Of a stretch of 64,000 nucleotides of DNA, positions 18,335 through 26,823 are shown in pieces. Positions within the stretch are counted from its first letter, which is position 1, and each line of letters opens with the position of its first letter. Source of the stretch: Thauera sp. K11 (GTDB taxonomy: Bacteria > Pseudomonadota > Gammaproteobacteria > Burkholderiales > Rhodocyclaceae); contig NZ_CP023439.1 in assembly GCF_002354895.1 (NCBI RefSeq), positions 3,720,001 to 3,784,000 of the forward strand. The letters run 5' to 3'. The notes beneath the pieces were generated by a model. That model saw only the letters and a program-made list of their open reading frames with translations. It searched no databases and was not told the origin of the DNA. The translations under genes were made by a program, and so were the position numbers.

Positions 18335-19117
18335 ATGGACCAAACCAAGATCGATCATTACGGCGACGAGTTGTACAGCGCGCTCAAGACGCTGACTCCC
18401 GTCGCGCCCCTCACCGACCGCGAAAGCGACATCACCATCGAGGACGCCTACCAGATCCAGTTGCGCATGATCCAGCGCCAGCTCGACGACGGCCACACCA
18501 TCGTCGGCAAGAAGATCGGCGTCACCAGCAAGGTCGTCATGGACATGCTGAAGGTGAACCAGCCCGACTTCGGCCAGTTGCTGTCGAACATGGTGTACAA
18601 CGAAGGCGAGCCGATCCAGGCATCGTCGATGATCGCGCCCAAGGCCGAAGCCGAGGTCGCCTTCATCCTCAAGAGCGACCTGACCGGCCCCGGCGTGACC
18701 GCCGCCGATGTGCTGCGCGCCACCGACTGCGTGGTGCCCTGCTTCGAGATCGTCGATTCGCGCATCAAGGACTGGAAGATCAAGATCCAGGACACCGTGG
18801 CCGACAACGCCTCGTGCGGCGTGCTGGTGCTCGGCGGCGTGCGCAAGAGCCCGCGCCAGCTCGATCTCGCGCTGGCCGGCATGGTGCTCGCCAAGAACGG
18901 CGACATCATCAGCACCTCCACCGGCGCCGCGGTGCAGGGCTCGCCGGTCAACGCCATCGCCTGGCTGGCCAACACCCTGGGCCGCCTGGGCATCAGCCTG
19001 AAGGCCGGCGAGATCATCCTGTCCGGCTCCCAATCCCCGCTCGTCCCGGTCGTCGCCGGCGACAGCCTCATCTGCAACGTCGGCGGCCTGGGCGGCACGT
19101 CGGTCCGCTTCATCTGA
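18335..19117 (+). CDS. dmpE: 2-oxopent-4-enoate hydratase
   Basis: A 260-residue member of the hydratase/decarboxylase family (fumarylacetoacetate-hydrolase-like fold). Features include KKIGVTSK, metal-binding acidic residues in KAEAEVAF and the segment CFEIVDSRIKDWKIKIQDTVADNAS. It adds water to 2-oxopent-4-enoate to give 4-hydroxy-2-oxovalerate. It pairs with the homologous decarboxylase encoded next, which is known to form a complex with it in the DmpE/DmpH system. The frame is open upstream, but MDQTKIDHYGDEL is the plausible N-terminus; the ribosome-binding site is weak. Confidence 0.93.
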   Translation: MDQTKIDHYGDELYSALKTLTPVAPLTDRESDITIEDAYQIQLRMIQRQLDDGHTIVGKKIGVTSKVVMDMLKVNQPDFGQLLSNMVYNEGEPIQASSMIAPKAEAEVAFILKSDLTGPGVTAADVLRATDCVVPCFEIVDSRIKDWKIKIQDTVADNASCGVLVLGGVRKSPRQLDLALAGMVLAKNGDIISTSTGAAVQGSPVNAIAWLANTLGRLGISLKAGEIILSGSQSPLVPVVAGDSLICNVGGLGGTSVRFI

Positions 19118-19133
19118 CAAGGAATCCGCACAC

Positions 19134-19928
19134 ATGGCCATCACCCTCGACCAGGCAACCATCGCCAGACTCGCCGAGCATCTCGAGAACGCCGAGCTGC
19201 AGGCGCACGACGTCACCAAGATCACCGACGAATACCCGGACATGAGCTGGGAAGATGCCTACGCCATCCAGGACGAGATCCGCCGCCGCAAGGAAGCCCG
19301 CGGCAACAGGATCGCCGGCCTGAAGGCGGGCCTGACCTCGCGCGCCAAGATGAAGCAGATGGGCGTCGAGACCCCAGTGTTCGGCTTCGTCGCCGACTAC
19401 ATGTCGGTGCCCGACGGCGGCGAAGTCAAGTTCGACGAACTCATCCACCCGAAGGTCGAAGCCGAGATCTGCGTCGTCACCAAGGCGCCGCTGCGCGGCC
19501 CCGGCTGCCACATCGGCAACGTGATGGCGGCGATCGACTTCGTGCTGCCGGCCGTCGAAGTGATCGACTCGCGCTACCGCGACTTCAAGTTCGACCTCAA
19601 GAGCGTGATCGCCGACAACACTTCGTCGGCCCGCTTCGTCATCGGCGGCAACATGCGCGACCTCGGCGAACTCGACCTGCCCACGCTGGGCGTGGTGCTC
19701 GAGATCAACGGCGAGGTCAAGTCGATGGCCGCCGGTGCTGCCGTGCTCGGCAACCCGCTGGTCGCGATCGCGATGATGGCGAACGAACTCGGCAAGCGCG
19801 GCCAGGAGATCCCGGCCGGTACCTTCATCATGACCGGCGGCGTCACCGAGGCGATTCCGGTCGCCAAGGGCGACAACGTCGTCGTCCGCTTCCAGGATCT
19901 CGGCAACGTCTCGTTCCGCTTCGTCTGA
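19134..19928 (+). CDS. dmpH: 4-oxalocrotonate decarboxylase
   Basis: A 264-residue homologue of the preceding hydratase, of the DmpH/XylI type: AGLKAGLTSRAKMKQMG, metal-site acidic residues in HPKVEAEICVV and VLPAVEVIDSRYRDFKFDLKS. It decarboxylates 2-oxo-3-hexenedioate to 2-oxopent-4-enoate, which DmpE hydrates. It begins 16 bases after the hydratase with AAGGA upstream. The tautomerase normally feeding it (DmpI/XylH, about 63 residues) was looked for in the neighbouring gaps and not found. Confidence 0.93.
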   Translation: MAITLDQATIARLAEHLENAELQAHDVTKITDEYPDMSWEDAYAIQDEIRRRKEARGNRIAGLKAGLTSRAKMKQMGVETPVFGFVADYMSVPDGGEVKFDELIHPKVEAEICVVTKAPLRGPGCHIGNVMAAIDFVLPAVEVIDSRYRDFKFDLKSVIADNTSSARFVIGGNMRDLGELDLPTLGVVLEINGEVKSMAAGAAVLGNPLVAIAMMANELGKRGQEIPAGTFIMTGGVTEAIPVAKGDNVVVRFQDLGNVSFRFV

Positions 19929-19980
19929 CAATACCTACTGCACGCCAGGATCAGTCATGCGCTGAAACGTTGCGCATCGG

Positions 19981-20008
19981 GGCAGCAGCGGCCGGCGCCG
20001 CTGCTGCC
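19981..20008 (+). other. Intercistronic hairpin between dmpH and the oxidoreductase gene
   Basis: A perfect 12-base inverted repeat, GGCAGCAGCGGC (19981-19992) and GCCGCTGCTGCC (19997-20008), with a 4-base loop, preceded by more G residues and not followed by a T-run. It lies 48 bases before the next start codon. It could modulate how much of the meta-operon transcript reaches the large downstream gene. Confidence 0.5.
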
Positions 20009-20055
20009 GCAGACATGGCTGGCCGAGCGATGCGGTGCTTTCGGGAGGCATAGCG

Positions 20056-23000
20056 ATGTCATCCAAACAGGACTTCACCAGGCAGTTCACCGCGGAAGAA
20101 GGCGTCATCCACATCGGCGGCATCGAAGCGCTGGTGCGGCTGACGATGGACCAGATCCGCTTCGACCGCCGCCGCGGCCTGAACAACGCCATGTTCATCT
20201 CCGGCTACCGCGGCTCGCCCGTCGGCATGCTGGACGCGAATTTCATCAAGCAGCAGAAGCTGCTGCTGCAGCACAACATCCAGTTCGTCGATGGCCTCAA
20301 CGAGGACCTCGCCGCGACCGCCGTCTGGGGCACCCAGATGCTGCACACCGTCGGCAAGCAGAAGTTCGACGGCGTCGTCGGCACCTGGTACGGCAAGGCC
20401 CCGGGGGTCGACCGCAGCGGCGACGTGCTCAAGCACGCCAACTACACCGGCACGCTGAGGAACGGCGGCGTGCTCGCCATCTTCGGCGACGACCCGAGCT
20501 GTAAGTCGTCCTCGCTGCCGAGCCAGTCGGAGGCGATGTTCTACCACGTCGGCATTCCCTCGCTGTACCCCGGCAACGTGCAGGACATCCTCGACTTCGG
20601 CCTGCACGGCTACTACCTGTCGCGCATCTCCGGCCTGTGGTGCGGCCTGAAGATCGTCACCAACGTGGCCGACGGCAGCGGCAGCGCCATCGTCGATCCC
20701 GACCGCATGAAGTTCGTCGCGCCGGTGGTCGAACTCGACGGCAAGCCCTACGTGCCCGAGGTGAACCTGGGCATGAACGTGCGCAAGGACGCGCTCGACA
20801 TGGAGCGCACGCTGTACTACGCGCGCCACGAGGTGGCCCGCCAGTATGCGCGCGAGAACAACCTGAACAAGGTCGTGCTGCCCAACCCCGACGCGTGGCT
20901 GGGCATCATCGCCGCCGGCAAGACCTACCACGACCTGCGCCAGGCCTTCCTCGAGATGGGCCTGGACGACGACGCGCTGCGCAGCTACGGCGTGCGCATC
21001 CTGAAGATCGGCATGCTGCATCCGCTGCAGCCGCAGGACATCAAGGATTTCGCGAAGGGCCTGGAAGAGATCCTCGTCATCGAGGAGAAGCGCCCCTTCA
21101 TCGAACTGTTCGCCAAGGAAATCCTCTACGGCACCGCCAACGCCCCGCGCATCGTCGGCAAGCGCGACGAGGAAGGGCGCGACCTGCTGCCCTTCCACAG
21201 CGAATTCGAGTCGGACATCATCGCCCGCGCGCTGCATGCCCGCATGTCGCGCAAGGCCAGGCTGGAATCGGCCGAAGCCTGGATCAAGCGCCTGGACGAG
21301 ATCCACAGCCGCAACACGCTGACCACGCTCGGCCGCTCGGCCTGGTACTGCTCCGGCTGCCCGCACAACACCTCCACCAAGGCGCCCGACGGCAGCATCG
21401 TGTCGGCCGGCATCGGCTGCCACACGATGGCGATGTGGATGAACCGCGGCGTGGTGATGGGTACGCACATGGGCGCCGAGGGCACGCAGTGGATCGGCAT
21501 GCAGCCCTTCACCGACACCAAGCACATCTTCCAGAACATGGGCGACGGCACCTATGCGCACTCGGGCAGCCTCGCCGTGCGTTACTGCGCCGCCACCAAC
21601 ACCAACATCACCTTCAAGATCCTGTTCAACAGCCACACGTCGATGACCGGCGGGCAGGAGATCATGGGCGCGGAACCGGTGCGCGCGATGGTGTCCGAAC
21701 TGGTCTCCAACGGCGTCAAGCGCGTGATCGTCACCACCGAGGACCTGAGCCGCTACAACGGCGTCAGCCTCGCCGGCAGCACCGAGGTCTGGCACCGCGA
21801 CCGCATCATGGACGCGCAGAAGGAACTGGCCGCGACGGAAGGCACGACGGTGCTGATCCACGACCAGGAATGCGCCGCCGAGCTGCGCCGCCAGCGCGGC
21901 CGCGGCAAGGCTTTCGAGCCTGAAGCGCGCATGGTGATCAACGAGCGCGTGTGCGAGGGCTGCGGCGACTGCGGCGTCAAGTCGAACTGCATGTCGGTGG
22001 AGCCGGTGCAGACCGAATTCGGCCGCAAGACCCGCATCCACCAGCCGTCGTGCAACAAGGACTATTCCTGCGTGAAGGGCTTCTGCCCGTCCTTCCTGAC
22101 CATCACGCCGAATGCCGCGCCGGCCGAGGAAGGCGGCAAGAAGAAGAAAAAGGGCCGCCTGCCGGCGCTCGACCGCAGCCTGCCCGAGCCGGCGTACAAG
22201 GCCGATCCGGACAACTTCGGCGCCCACATCATGGGCATCGGCGGCACCGGCTCGGTGACCGTGGCGGCGACCATCGCCAATGCGGCGCGCATCGACGGCA
22301 AGTGGGCCATCGGCCTGGACCAGACCGGCCTGGCGCAGAAGGGCGGCGCGGTGATCTCCGACATCAAGGTCACCGGCACCCGGTTCGACGGCTCGAACAA
22401 GATCTCGGACGGCAGCACCGACCTCTACCTCGGCTTCGACATCCTGAACGCCACCGACCCCAAGAACCTCGACAAGTGCCATCCGGAACGCACGATCGCC
22501 ATCGTGGCGACCGGCCAGGCGCCGACGGGCTACATGGTGTCCGACAAGTCTGTCCAGTTCCCCAACGTCGGCGGGCTGACGCGCGGCATCGACCGCGTCA
22601 CGCGCAAGAACGACAACGTCTACATGGACGCGCAGACGCTGGCCGAAGGTCTGTTCGCCGACAGCATGGCGACCAACATGTTCATGGTCGGCGTGGCCTA
22701 CCAGGCCGGCGCGCTGCCGATCGGCGCGGCCTCCATCGAAGCGGCGATCAAGCAGGCCGGCGTGGGCATCGAGATGAGCCTGCTGGCGTTCAAGTGGGGC
22801 CGCATGGCGGTGGTCGACCTCGATTTCGTCAAGGCCGAGATCCACAAGTACGAAGCCAAGGCGTCCAGACTGCCGGCGCTGACGCCGGAAGCCCGCCAGA
22901 TCGTCGATTCCGTCGGCGCCGCCGGCGAGGTCCGCCACCTGCTCGAGGTCCGCGTCCCCGACCTGATCGAATACCAGGATGCCGCCTACGCGCGCCGCTA

Positions 23001-23583
23001 TGCCGCGAAGATCAAGGACGTGCTGGAAGCCGAGAAGCGCGTCGCGCCCGAGAGCAGCGCGCTGGCCGAGGCCGCGGCCCGCTACTTCTACAAGCTGATG
23101 GCCTACAAGGACGAATACGAAGTGGCGCGCCTGCACTCCGACCCGGCCTTCCTGGCCGAGCTGGACGCGCAGTTCCCGAACGGCTACACGGTCGAGTACA
23201 ACCTCGCGCCGCCGCTGTTCTCGAAGCGCGACCCGGAGACCGGCGAACTCATCAAGCAGAAGTACGGCCCGTGGGTGCTGAAGGCGTTCCGCCATCTCGC
23301 CAGGTTCAAGCACCTGCGCGGCGGCAAGTGGGACATCTTCGGCAAGACCGAGGAGCGCCGCCAGGAACGCCAGGCGATCGAGGACTACGGCAGGCTGCTC
23401 GACGAGATCGCCGGCAAGCTGAGCCGCGACAACCTCGCCACCGCCGTGCAACTGGCCAGCGTGCCGGACGACGTCCGCGGCTACGGTCACGTGAAGGAGA
23501 AGAACATCCATCTGGCGAAGGAGAAGGAAGCCAGGCTGCTCGAAGCCTTCCGCAATCCACAGCCGGCCCGCGTCGCCGCCTGA
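20056..23583 (+). CDS. Fused indolepyruvate/2-oxoacid:ferredoxin oxidoreductase
   Basis: A 1175-residue fusion. The N-terminal two-fifths are thiamine-diphosphate-enzyme-like (ISGYRGSPVG, then GCHTMAMWM around residue 455). Cysteines C633, C636, C639 and C645, with C666, C672 and C677, mark an iron-sulfur region. A POR gamma-type domain starts at GIGGTGSVTVA (near 730), and a long C-terminal region (DUF6537-like) ends the protein. Family members decarboxylate aryl or branched 2-oxoacids to acyl-CoA and reduce ferredoxin. The start at 20056 has GGGAGG upstream. It sits directly after meta-cleavage genes, which is not its classical setting; the substrate is unknown. Lys-rich linker KKKKK near 700. 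Confidence 0.88.
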   Translation: MSSKQDFTRQFTAEEGVIHIGGIEALVRLTMDQIRFDRRRGLNNAMFISGYRGSPVGMLDANFIKQQKLLLQHNIQFVDGLNEDLAATAVWGTQMLHTVGKQKFDGVVGTWYGKAPGVDRSGDVLKHANYTGTLRNGGVLAIFGDDPSCKSSSLPSQSEAMFYHVGIPSLYPGNVQDILDFGLHGYYLSRISGLWCGLKIVTNVADGSGSAIVDPDRMKFVAPVVELDGKPYVPEVNLGMNVRKDALDMERTLYYARHEVARQYARENNLNKVVLPNPDAWLGIIAAGKTYHDLRQAFLEMGLDDDALRSYGVRILKIGMLHPLQPQDIKDFAKGLEEILVIEEKRPFIELFAKEILYGTANAPRIVGKRDEEGRDLLPFHSEFESDIIARALHARMSRKARLESAEAWIKRLDEIHSRNTLTTLGRSAWYCSGCPHNTSTKAPDGSIVSAGIGCHTMAMWMNRGVVMGTHMGAEGTQWIGMQPFTDTKHIFQNMGDGTYAHSGSLAVRYCAATNTNITFKILFNSHTSMTGGQEIMGAEPVRAMVSELVSNGVKRVIVTTEDLSRYNGVSLAGSTEVWHRDRIMDAQKELAATEGTTVLIHDQECAAELRRQRGRGKAFEPEARMVINERVCEGCGDCGVKSNCMSVEPVQTEFGRKTRIHQPSCNKDYSCVKGFCPSFLTITPNAAPAEEGGKKKKKGRLPALDRSLPEPAYKADPDNFGAHIMGIGGTGSVTVAATIANAARIDGKWAIGLDQTGLAQKGGAVISDIKVTGTRFDGSNKISDGSTDLYLGFDILNATDPKNLDKCHPERTIAIVATGQAPTGYMVSDKSVQFPNVGGLTRGIDRVTRKNDNVYMDAQTLAEGLFADSMATNMFMVGVAYQAGALPIGAASIEAAIKQAGVGIEMSLLAFKWGRMAVVDLDFVKAEIHKYEAKASRLPALTPEARQIVDSVGAAGEVRHLLEVRVPDLIEYQDAAYARRYAAKIKDVLEAEKRVAPESSALAEAAARYFYKLMAYKDEYEVARLHSDPAFLAELDAQFPNGYTVEYNLAPPLFSKRDPETGELIKQKYGPWVLKAFRHLARFKHLRGGKWDIFGKTEERRQERQAIEDYGRLLDEIAGKLSRDNLATAVQLASVPDDVRGYGHVKEKNIHLAKEKEARLLEAFRNPQPARVAA

Positions 23584-23661
23584 TTCTTCCCCTGCGCGGC
23601 AGGGTGGCCTTCCGCCGCTGCGCGGAAAGCCGCCCGGCGCCGGCGGCATCAGCTCCCTCTT

Positions 23662-23698
23662 GGCCTCTCCCGCGCATCGCGGGCGGGGCTCTTTTTTT
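23662..23698 (+). terminator. Intrinsic terminator of the meta/oxidoreductase operon
   Basis: CCCGCG (23669-23674) pairs with CGCGGG (23678-23683) around a 3-base loop, extendable outward through CTC and GGG, and is followed by GGGGC then CTTTTTTTCC (23691-23700). This is the clearest Rho-independent terminator on the plus strand in this half of the window. The rest of the 299-base gap to the ABC transporter gene holds nothing else I can name. Confidence 0.8.
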
Positions 23699-23882
23699 CC
23701 TCCGCCCGCACCGTCGCCGCCCTTCGCGGCACCACGTTTGACGCCCGGCGCCGGGGGCAACAGAATCCGGCCTGCCCGCGCAGCCCGCCACATGCCGGCC
23801 GCGGCGATGCCTGCGGATGCGGGCACGGCCATCCAGCCGCCTGCCCGGCACCAACCCGAACGCCCTTCCGGATCTCCAGTTC

Positions 23883-25700
23883 ATGAGACGCGCCCCAGCC
23901 GCCGCCCTCCCCGCCCCCGAACCCGCCGAACGCCACGACTGGCAGACGGTCAAGAGCCTGCTGCCTTTCATCTGGGCCTACCGCGGACGCGTACTGTTCG
24001 CGCTCGCCTGTCTGTTCGCCGCCAAGGGCGCCAACGTGGCGGTGCCGCTGATCTTCAAGGATCTGATCGACGCCCTGTCGATCACGCCGCAGCAGGCGCT
24101 GATCGTGGTGCCCGCGGCGCTGCTGCTGGCCTACGGCATGCTGCGCTTTTCCACCTCGCTATTCACCGAACTGCGCGAGGTGGTGTTCGCCCGCGTCACG
24201 CAGCAGGCGGTGCGCGAGATCACGCTGCGCACCTTCCGCCACCTGCATTCGCTGTCGCTGCGCTTCCATCTCGAGCGCCAGACGGGCGGCCTCACCCGCG
24301 ACATCGAGCGCGGCACCCGCTCGGTGGGCTCGCTGATCAGCTACACGCTGTACTCCATCCTGCCGACGATGATCGAGATCAGCCTCGTCATCGGCATCCT
24401 GCTGGTCCGCTACGACGCCGTCTTCGCCCTGATCACGCTGGCGACGCTCCTGCTGTACGTGGTGTTCACCGTGAGCGTCACGAACTGGCGCACCGCGCTG
24501 CGCCGCCATGCCAACGAACTGGATTCCGCGGCAAACTCGCGCGCGATCGACAGCCTGATCAACTTCGAGACGGTCAAGTACTTCAACAACGAGGAATACG
24601 AAGCGCGCCGCTACGACGAACAGCTGCAGAAGTGGATCAAGGCCCAGATCACCAACCAGTACTCGCTGTCGGCGCTCAACGTCGGCCAGGCGGCGATCAT
24701 CGCCGTCGGCGTCACCGCGATGATGTGGCAGGCCACCGTGCGGGTGGCCGCCGGCAGCATGACGATCGGCGACATCGTGCTGGTGAATGCCTTCCTGATC
24801 CAGCTCTACGTCCCGCTGAACTTCCTCGGCGTGCTGTACCGCGAGATCCGCCAGTCGCTGACCGACATCGAACGCATGTTCGCGCTGATGCACCAGCACC
24901 GCGAGGTGGCCGACGCGCCGGGTGCGCTGGCGCTGCCACCCGGCCCGGCGAGCGTGCGCTTCGAACACGTGGACTTCGCCTACGATGCCAAGCGCCCCAT
25001 CCTGTTCGACGTCGATTTCGAGATCCCCGCCGGCAGCACCGTCGCGGTCGTGGGGCATTCCGGCTCCGGCAAATCGACCCTGGCGCGGCTCCTGTACCGC
25101 TTCTACGACGTGCAGCAGGGCGCCATCCGCATCAACGGCCACGACCTGCGCCAGCTCGGCCAGCACAGCCTGCGCGCGGCGATCGGCATCGTGCCGCAGG
25201 ACACCGTGCTGTTCAACGACACCCTGCTGTACAACATCCAGTACGGCCGCCCGAACGCCAGCCGCGCCGAGGTCGAGGCCGCCGCGCGTGCCGCCCAGCT
25301 CGAGGACTTCATCCGCGAACTGCCGGACGGCTATGGAACGCGGGTCGGCGAGCGCGGCCTGAAGCTTTCCGGCGGCGAGAAGCAGCGCGTCGCCATCGCC
25401 CGCGCCCTGCTGAAGAACCCCGCCATCCTGATCTTCGACGAAGCCACCTCGGCGCTGGACTCGAAGACCGAGAAGGCGATCCAGGCACAGATCGAACGCG
25501 CCGCCGAAGGCCGCACCGCGCTGGTCATCGCTCACCGGCTGTCGACCATCATGGATGCCGACGAGATCATCGTCCTGGAAGCCGGCCGCATCGTCGAACG
25601 CGGCCGCCATGCGGCGCTGCTCGCGCGCGGCGGCACCTACGCGCAGATGTGGCTGTTGCAGCAGCAGGAGGAAGAAGAGGCAGCCGCGCCTGCCGCCTGA
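23883..25700 (+). CDS. Atm1/ABCB7-type ABC exporter, half-transporter
   Basis: A 605-residue half-transporter: six membrane segments in residues 20-310, then a nucleotide-binding domain with Walker A GHSGSGKST, the signature LSGGEKQR, Walker B ILIFDEATSALDS and a switch histidine in VIAHRLST. The FNNEEYEARRYDE stretch in the coupling region is typical of Atm1/HMT1-like proteins, which export glutathione-linked sulfur or metal species. The start was set at 23883; an in-frame ATG at 23817 would add 22 residues, and neither has a clear ribosome-binding site. It is separated from the preceding operon by a terminator. Confidence 0.92.
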   Translation: MRRAPAAALPAPEPAERHDWQTVKSLLPFIWAYRGRVLFALACLFAAKGANVAVPLIFKDLIDALSITPQQALIVVPAALLLAYGMLRFSTSLFTELREVVFARVTQQAVREITLRTFRHLHSLSLRFHLERQTGGLTRDIERGTRSVGSLISYTLYSILPTMIEISLVIGILLVRYDAVFALITLATLLLYVVFTVSVTNWRTALRRHANELDSAANSRAIDSLINFETVKYFNNEEYEARRYDEQLQKWIKAQITNQYSLSALNVGQAAIIAVGVTAMMWQATVRVAAGSMTIGDIVLVNAFLIQLYVPLNFLGVLYREIRQSLTDIERMFALMHQHREVADAPGALALPPGPASVRFEHVDFAYDAKRPILFDVDFEIPAGSTVAVVGHSGSGKSTLARLLYRFYDVQQGAIRINGHDLRQLGQHSLRAAIGIVPQDTVLFNDTLLYNIQYGRPNASRAEVEAAARAAQLEDFIRELPDGYGTRVGERGLKLSGGEKQRVAIARALLKNPAILIFDEATSALDSKTEKAIQAQIERAAEGRTALVIAHRLSTIMDADEIIVLEAGRIVERGRHAALLARGGTYAQMWLLQQQEEEEAAAPAA

Positions 25701-25714
25701 GTGGCGCCCGGAAA

Positions 25715-25774
25715 GGAATCGGCGCCCGCAGGCGCCGATTCCCCCTCCCTGAACCCTTCCGGGTTTCTGTTTCT
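25715..25774. terminator. Bidirectional terminator between the ABC exporter and the PEP-CTERM gene
   Basis: A perfect 12-base stem, GGAATCGGCGCC (25715-25726) and GGCGCCGATTCC (25731-25742), with a CGCA loop, lies between convergent genes. A smaller hairpin AACCC-TTCC-GGGTT (25752-25765) followed by TCTGTTTCT serves the plus strand as a second terminator. In the minus direction the large stem is followed by TTTCC. Confidence 0.8.
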
Positions 25775-25786
25775 ATATCAAAGCCG

Positions 25787-26692
25787 TCAGGCGGCAGCCC
25801 TGCGGCGGCGGCGCAACCCCACCATGCCGAGGAAGGCCACGCCGGCAAGGGCGAGCGAACCGGGCTCGGGTGCGCTTCCACCGCCGCCGCTGGTGCCGCC
25901 GCCACCCGTCACGCCACCGATGCTGGTGAGCTTGAGGTAGTCGAATTTCTTCTTGCTGGACGTCGAATCCAGGGGGAGGTAGCTGCTGCCGGACGTATCT
26001 CCCGAATTCACACCGGTGCCAACCGTGAAACCGCCCGCGCCGATCAGCCAGTAGCTGGACGTGATCCCTGCCGACTGCGCGCTCAGATCGACGCTGGTCG
26101 TACCCTTGTTCGAGTAGTTGCCGACCAGCGTCCAGCCGCTCAGGGTCGCGTAGGTCAGGTCGGTGAGCGTCGGCGTGCCGCCCCCGATATAGGCGAGCAC
26201 GAAGAAGTCGCTGTCGTTGGTCGTCCAGCCGAACGTGATGCTGTTCAGGGTGACGGCGGTGCCGAACGACAGCAGCACCGAGTCGGCGCGCTCGTTGTTG
26301 TCGATGGAATGCTCGGGGCTCTGGCTTTCCTGCCAGTCGTAACCGGAACTGCTGGACGTGCTGCCGCCGGCGTCCCGGTTGTAGACGCCGAGCCCTTCCC
26401 AGGTTCTGTCGTATGCGAGCCTCGCGGTCTGGAGCCGGTTGGCATTGCTGTTGTCCACGCTCGTCGTCGAGGCGCCGTTGTTGCCCGTATTGGAATACGC
26501 GCTCACGCCCACCGTCACGCCCGAGTTGGTGTAGTTGCGGGAGTTGCCGTAGCCGGACGCATCGCCGGACGTCGTCGACGTCGTTGCATTGGTCTGCAGA
26601 TTGAAGGACCAGTCCGTCGCCGCCTGCGCCACAACCGGTGCCAGGGCCAGTACGGCGGCTGCAGTGAGCGTCAGAGGAATGCGGTAGAACAT
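25787..26692 (-). CDS. PEP-CTERM sorting domain exported protein
   Basis: A 301-residue exported protein: signal peptide of 24 residues (APVVAQA end), a Ser/Thr/Asn/Gly-rich middle with no recognised domain, a GGGGTSGGGG linker, then the sorting signal with PEP at 275-277, a hydrophobic helix and the RRRRR cluster. PEP-CTERM proteins are cut and anchored or released by the exosortase EpsH/XrtA during export of exopolysaccharide-associated surface proteins. The start at 26692 has GGAG 7 bases upstream. Its function beyond being a surface protein is unknown. PrsT, the TPR protein of the same sorting system, is encoded just upstream; no exosortase gene is in the window. Confidence 0.92.
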   Translation of the reverse strand: MFYRIPLTLTAAAVLALAPVVAQAATDWSFNLQTNATTSTTSGDASGYGNSRNYTNSGVTVGVSAYSNTGNNGASTTSVDNSNANRLQTARLAYDRTWEGLGVYNRDAGGSTSSSSGYDWQESQSPEHSIDNNERADSVLLSFGTAVTLNSITFGWTTNDSDFFVLAYIGGGTPTLTDLTYATLSGWTLVGNYSNKGTTSVDLSAQSAGITSSYWLIGAGGFTVGTGVNSGDTSGSSYLPLDSTSSKKKFDYLKLTSIGGVTGGGGTSGGGGSAPEPGSLALAGVAFLGMVGLRRRRRAAA

Positions 26693-26823
26693 GGTAAATC
26701 TCCGGTTGTACGCTATTGCGCTAGACATGCAAGAATCGATCCAACTTCACAAGCAACTGAAAATAAATGATTTTTTGAAGACTAGCAGTACTCGCTGGAA
26801 AAACCTGTAAGAATCGCCGACAT

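Noticed and set aside
20059..23832. A 1257-codon open frame on the minus strand opposite the oxidoreductase gene, and similar long antisense frames opposite CysI, CysN and the hydroxyacyl-CoA dehydrogenase
   Set aside because: They mirror real genes, have His/Arg/Asp-rich composition typical of antisense frames in GC-rich DNA, and show no family motifs or ribosome-binding sites.
15038..26761. A shared 15-base string CAAGCAACTGAAAAT upstream of the meta operon and upstream of the PEP-CTERM gene
   Set aside because: One match of this length is within chance for 64 kb on two strands, flanks do not align, and the genes have no common logic.
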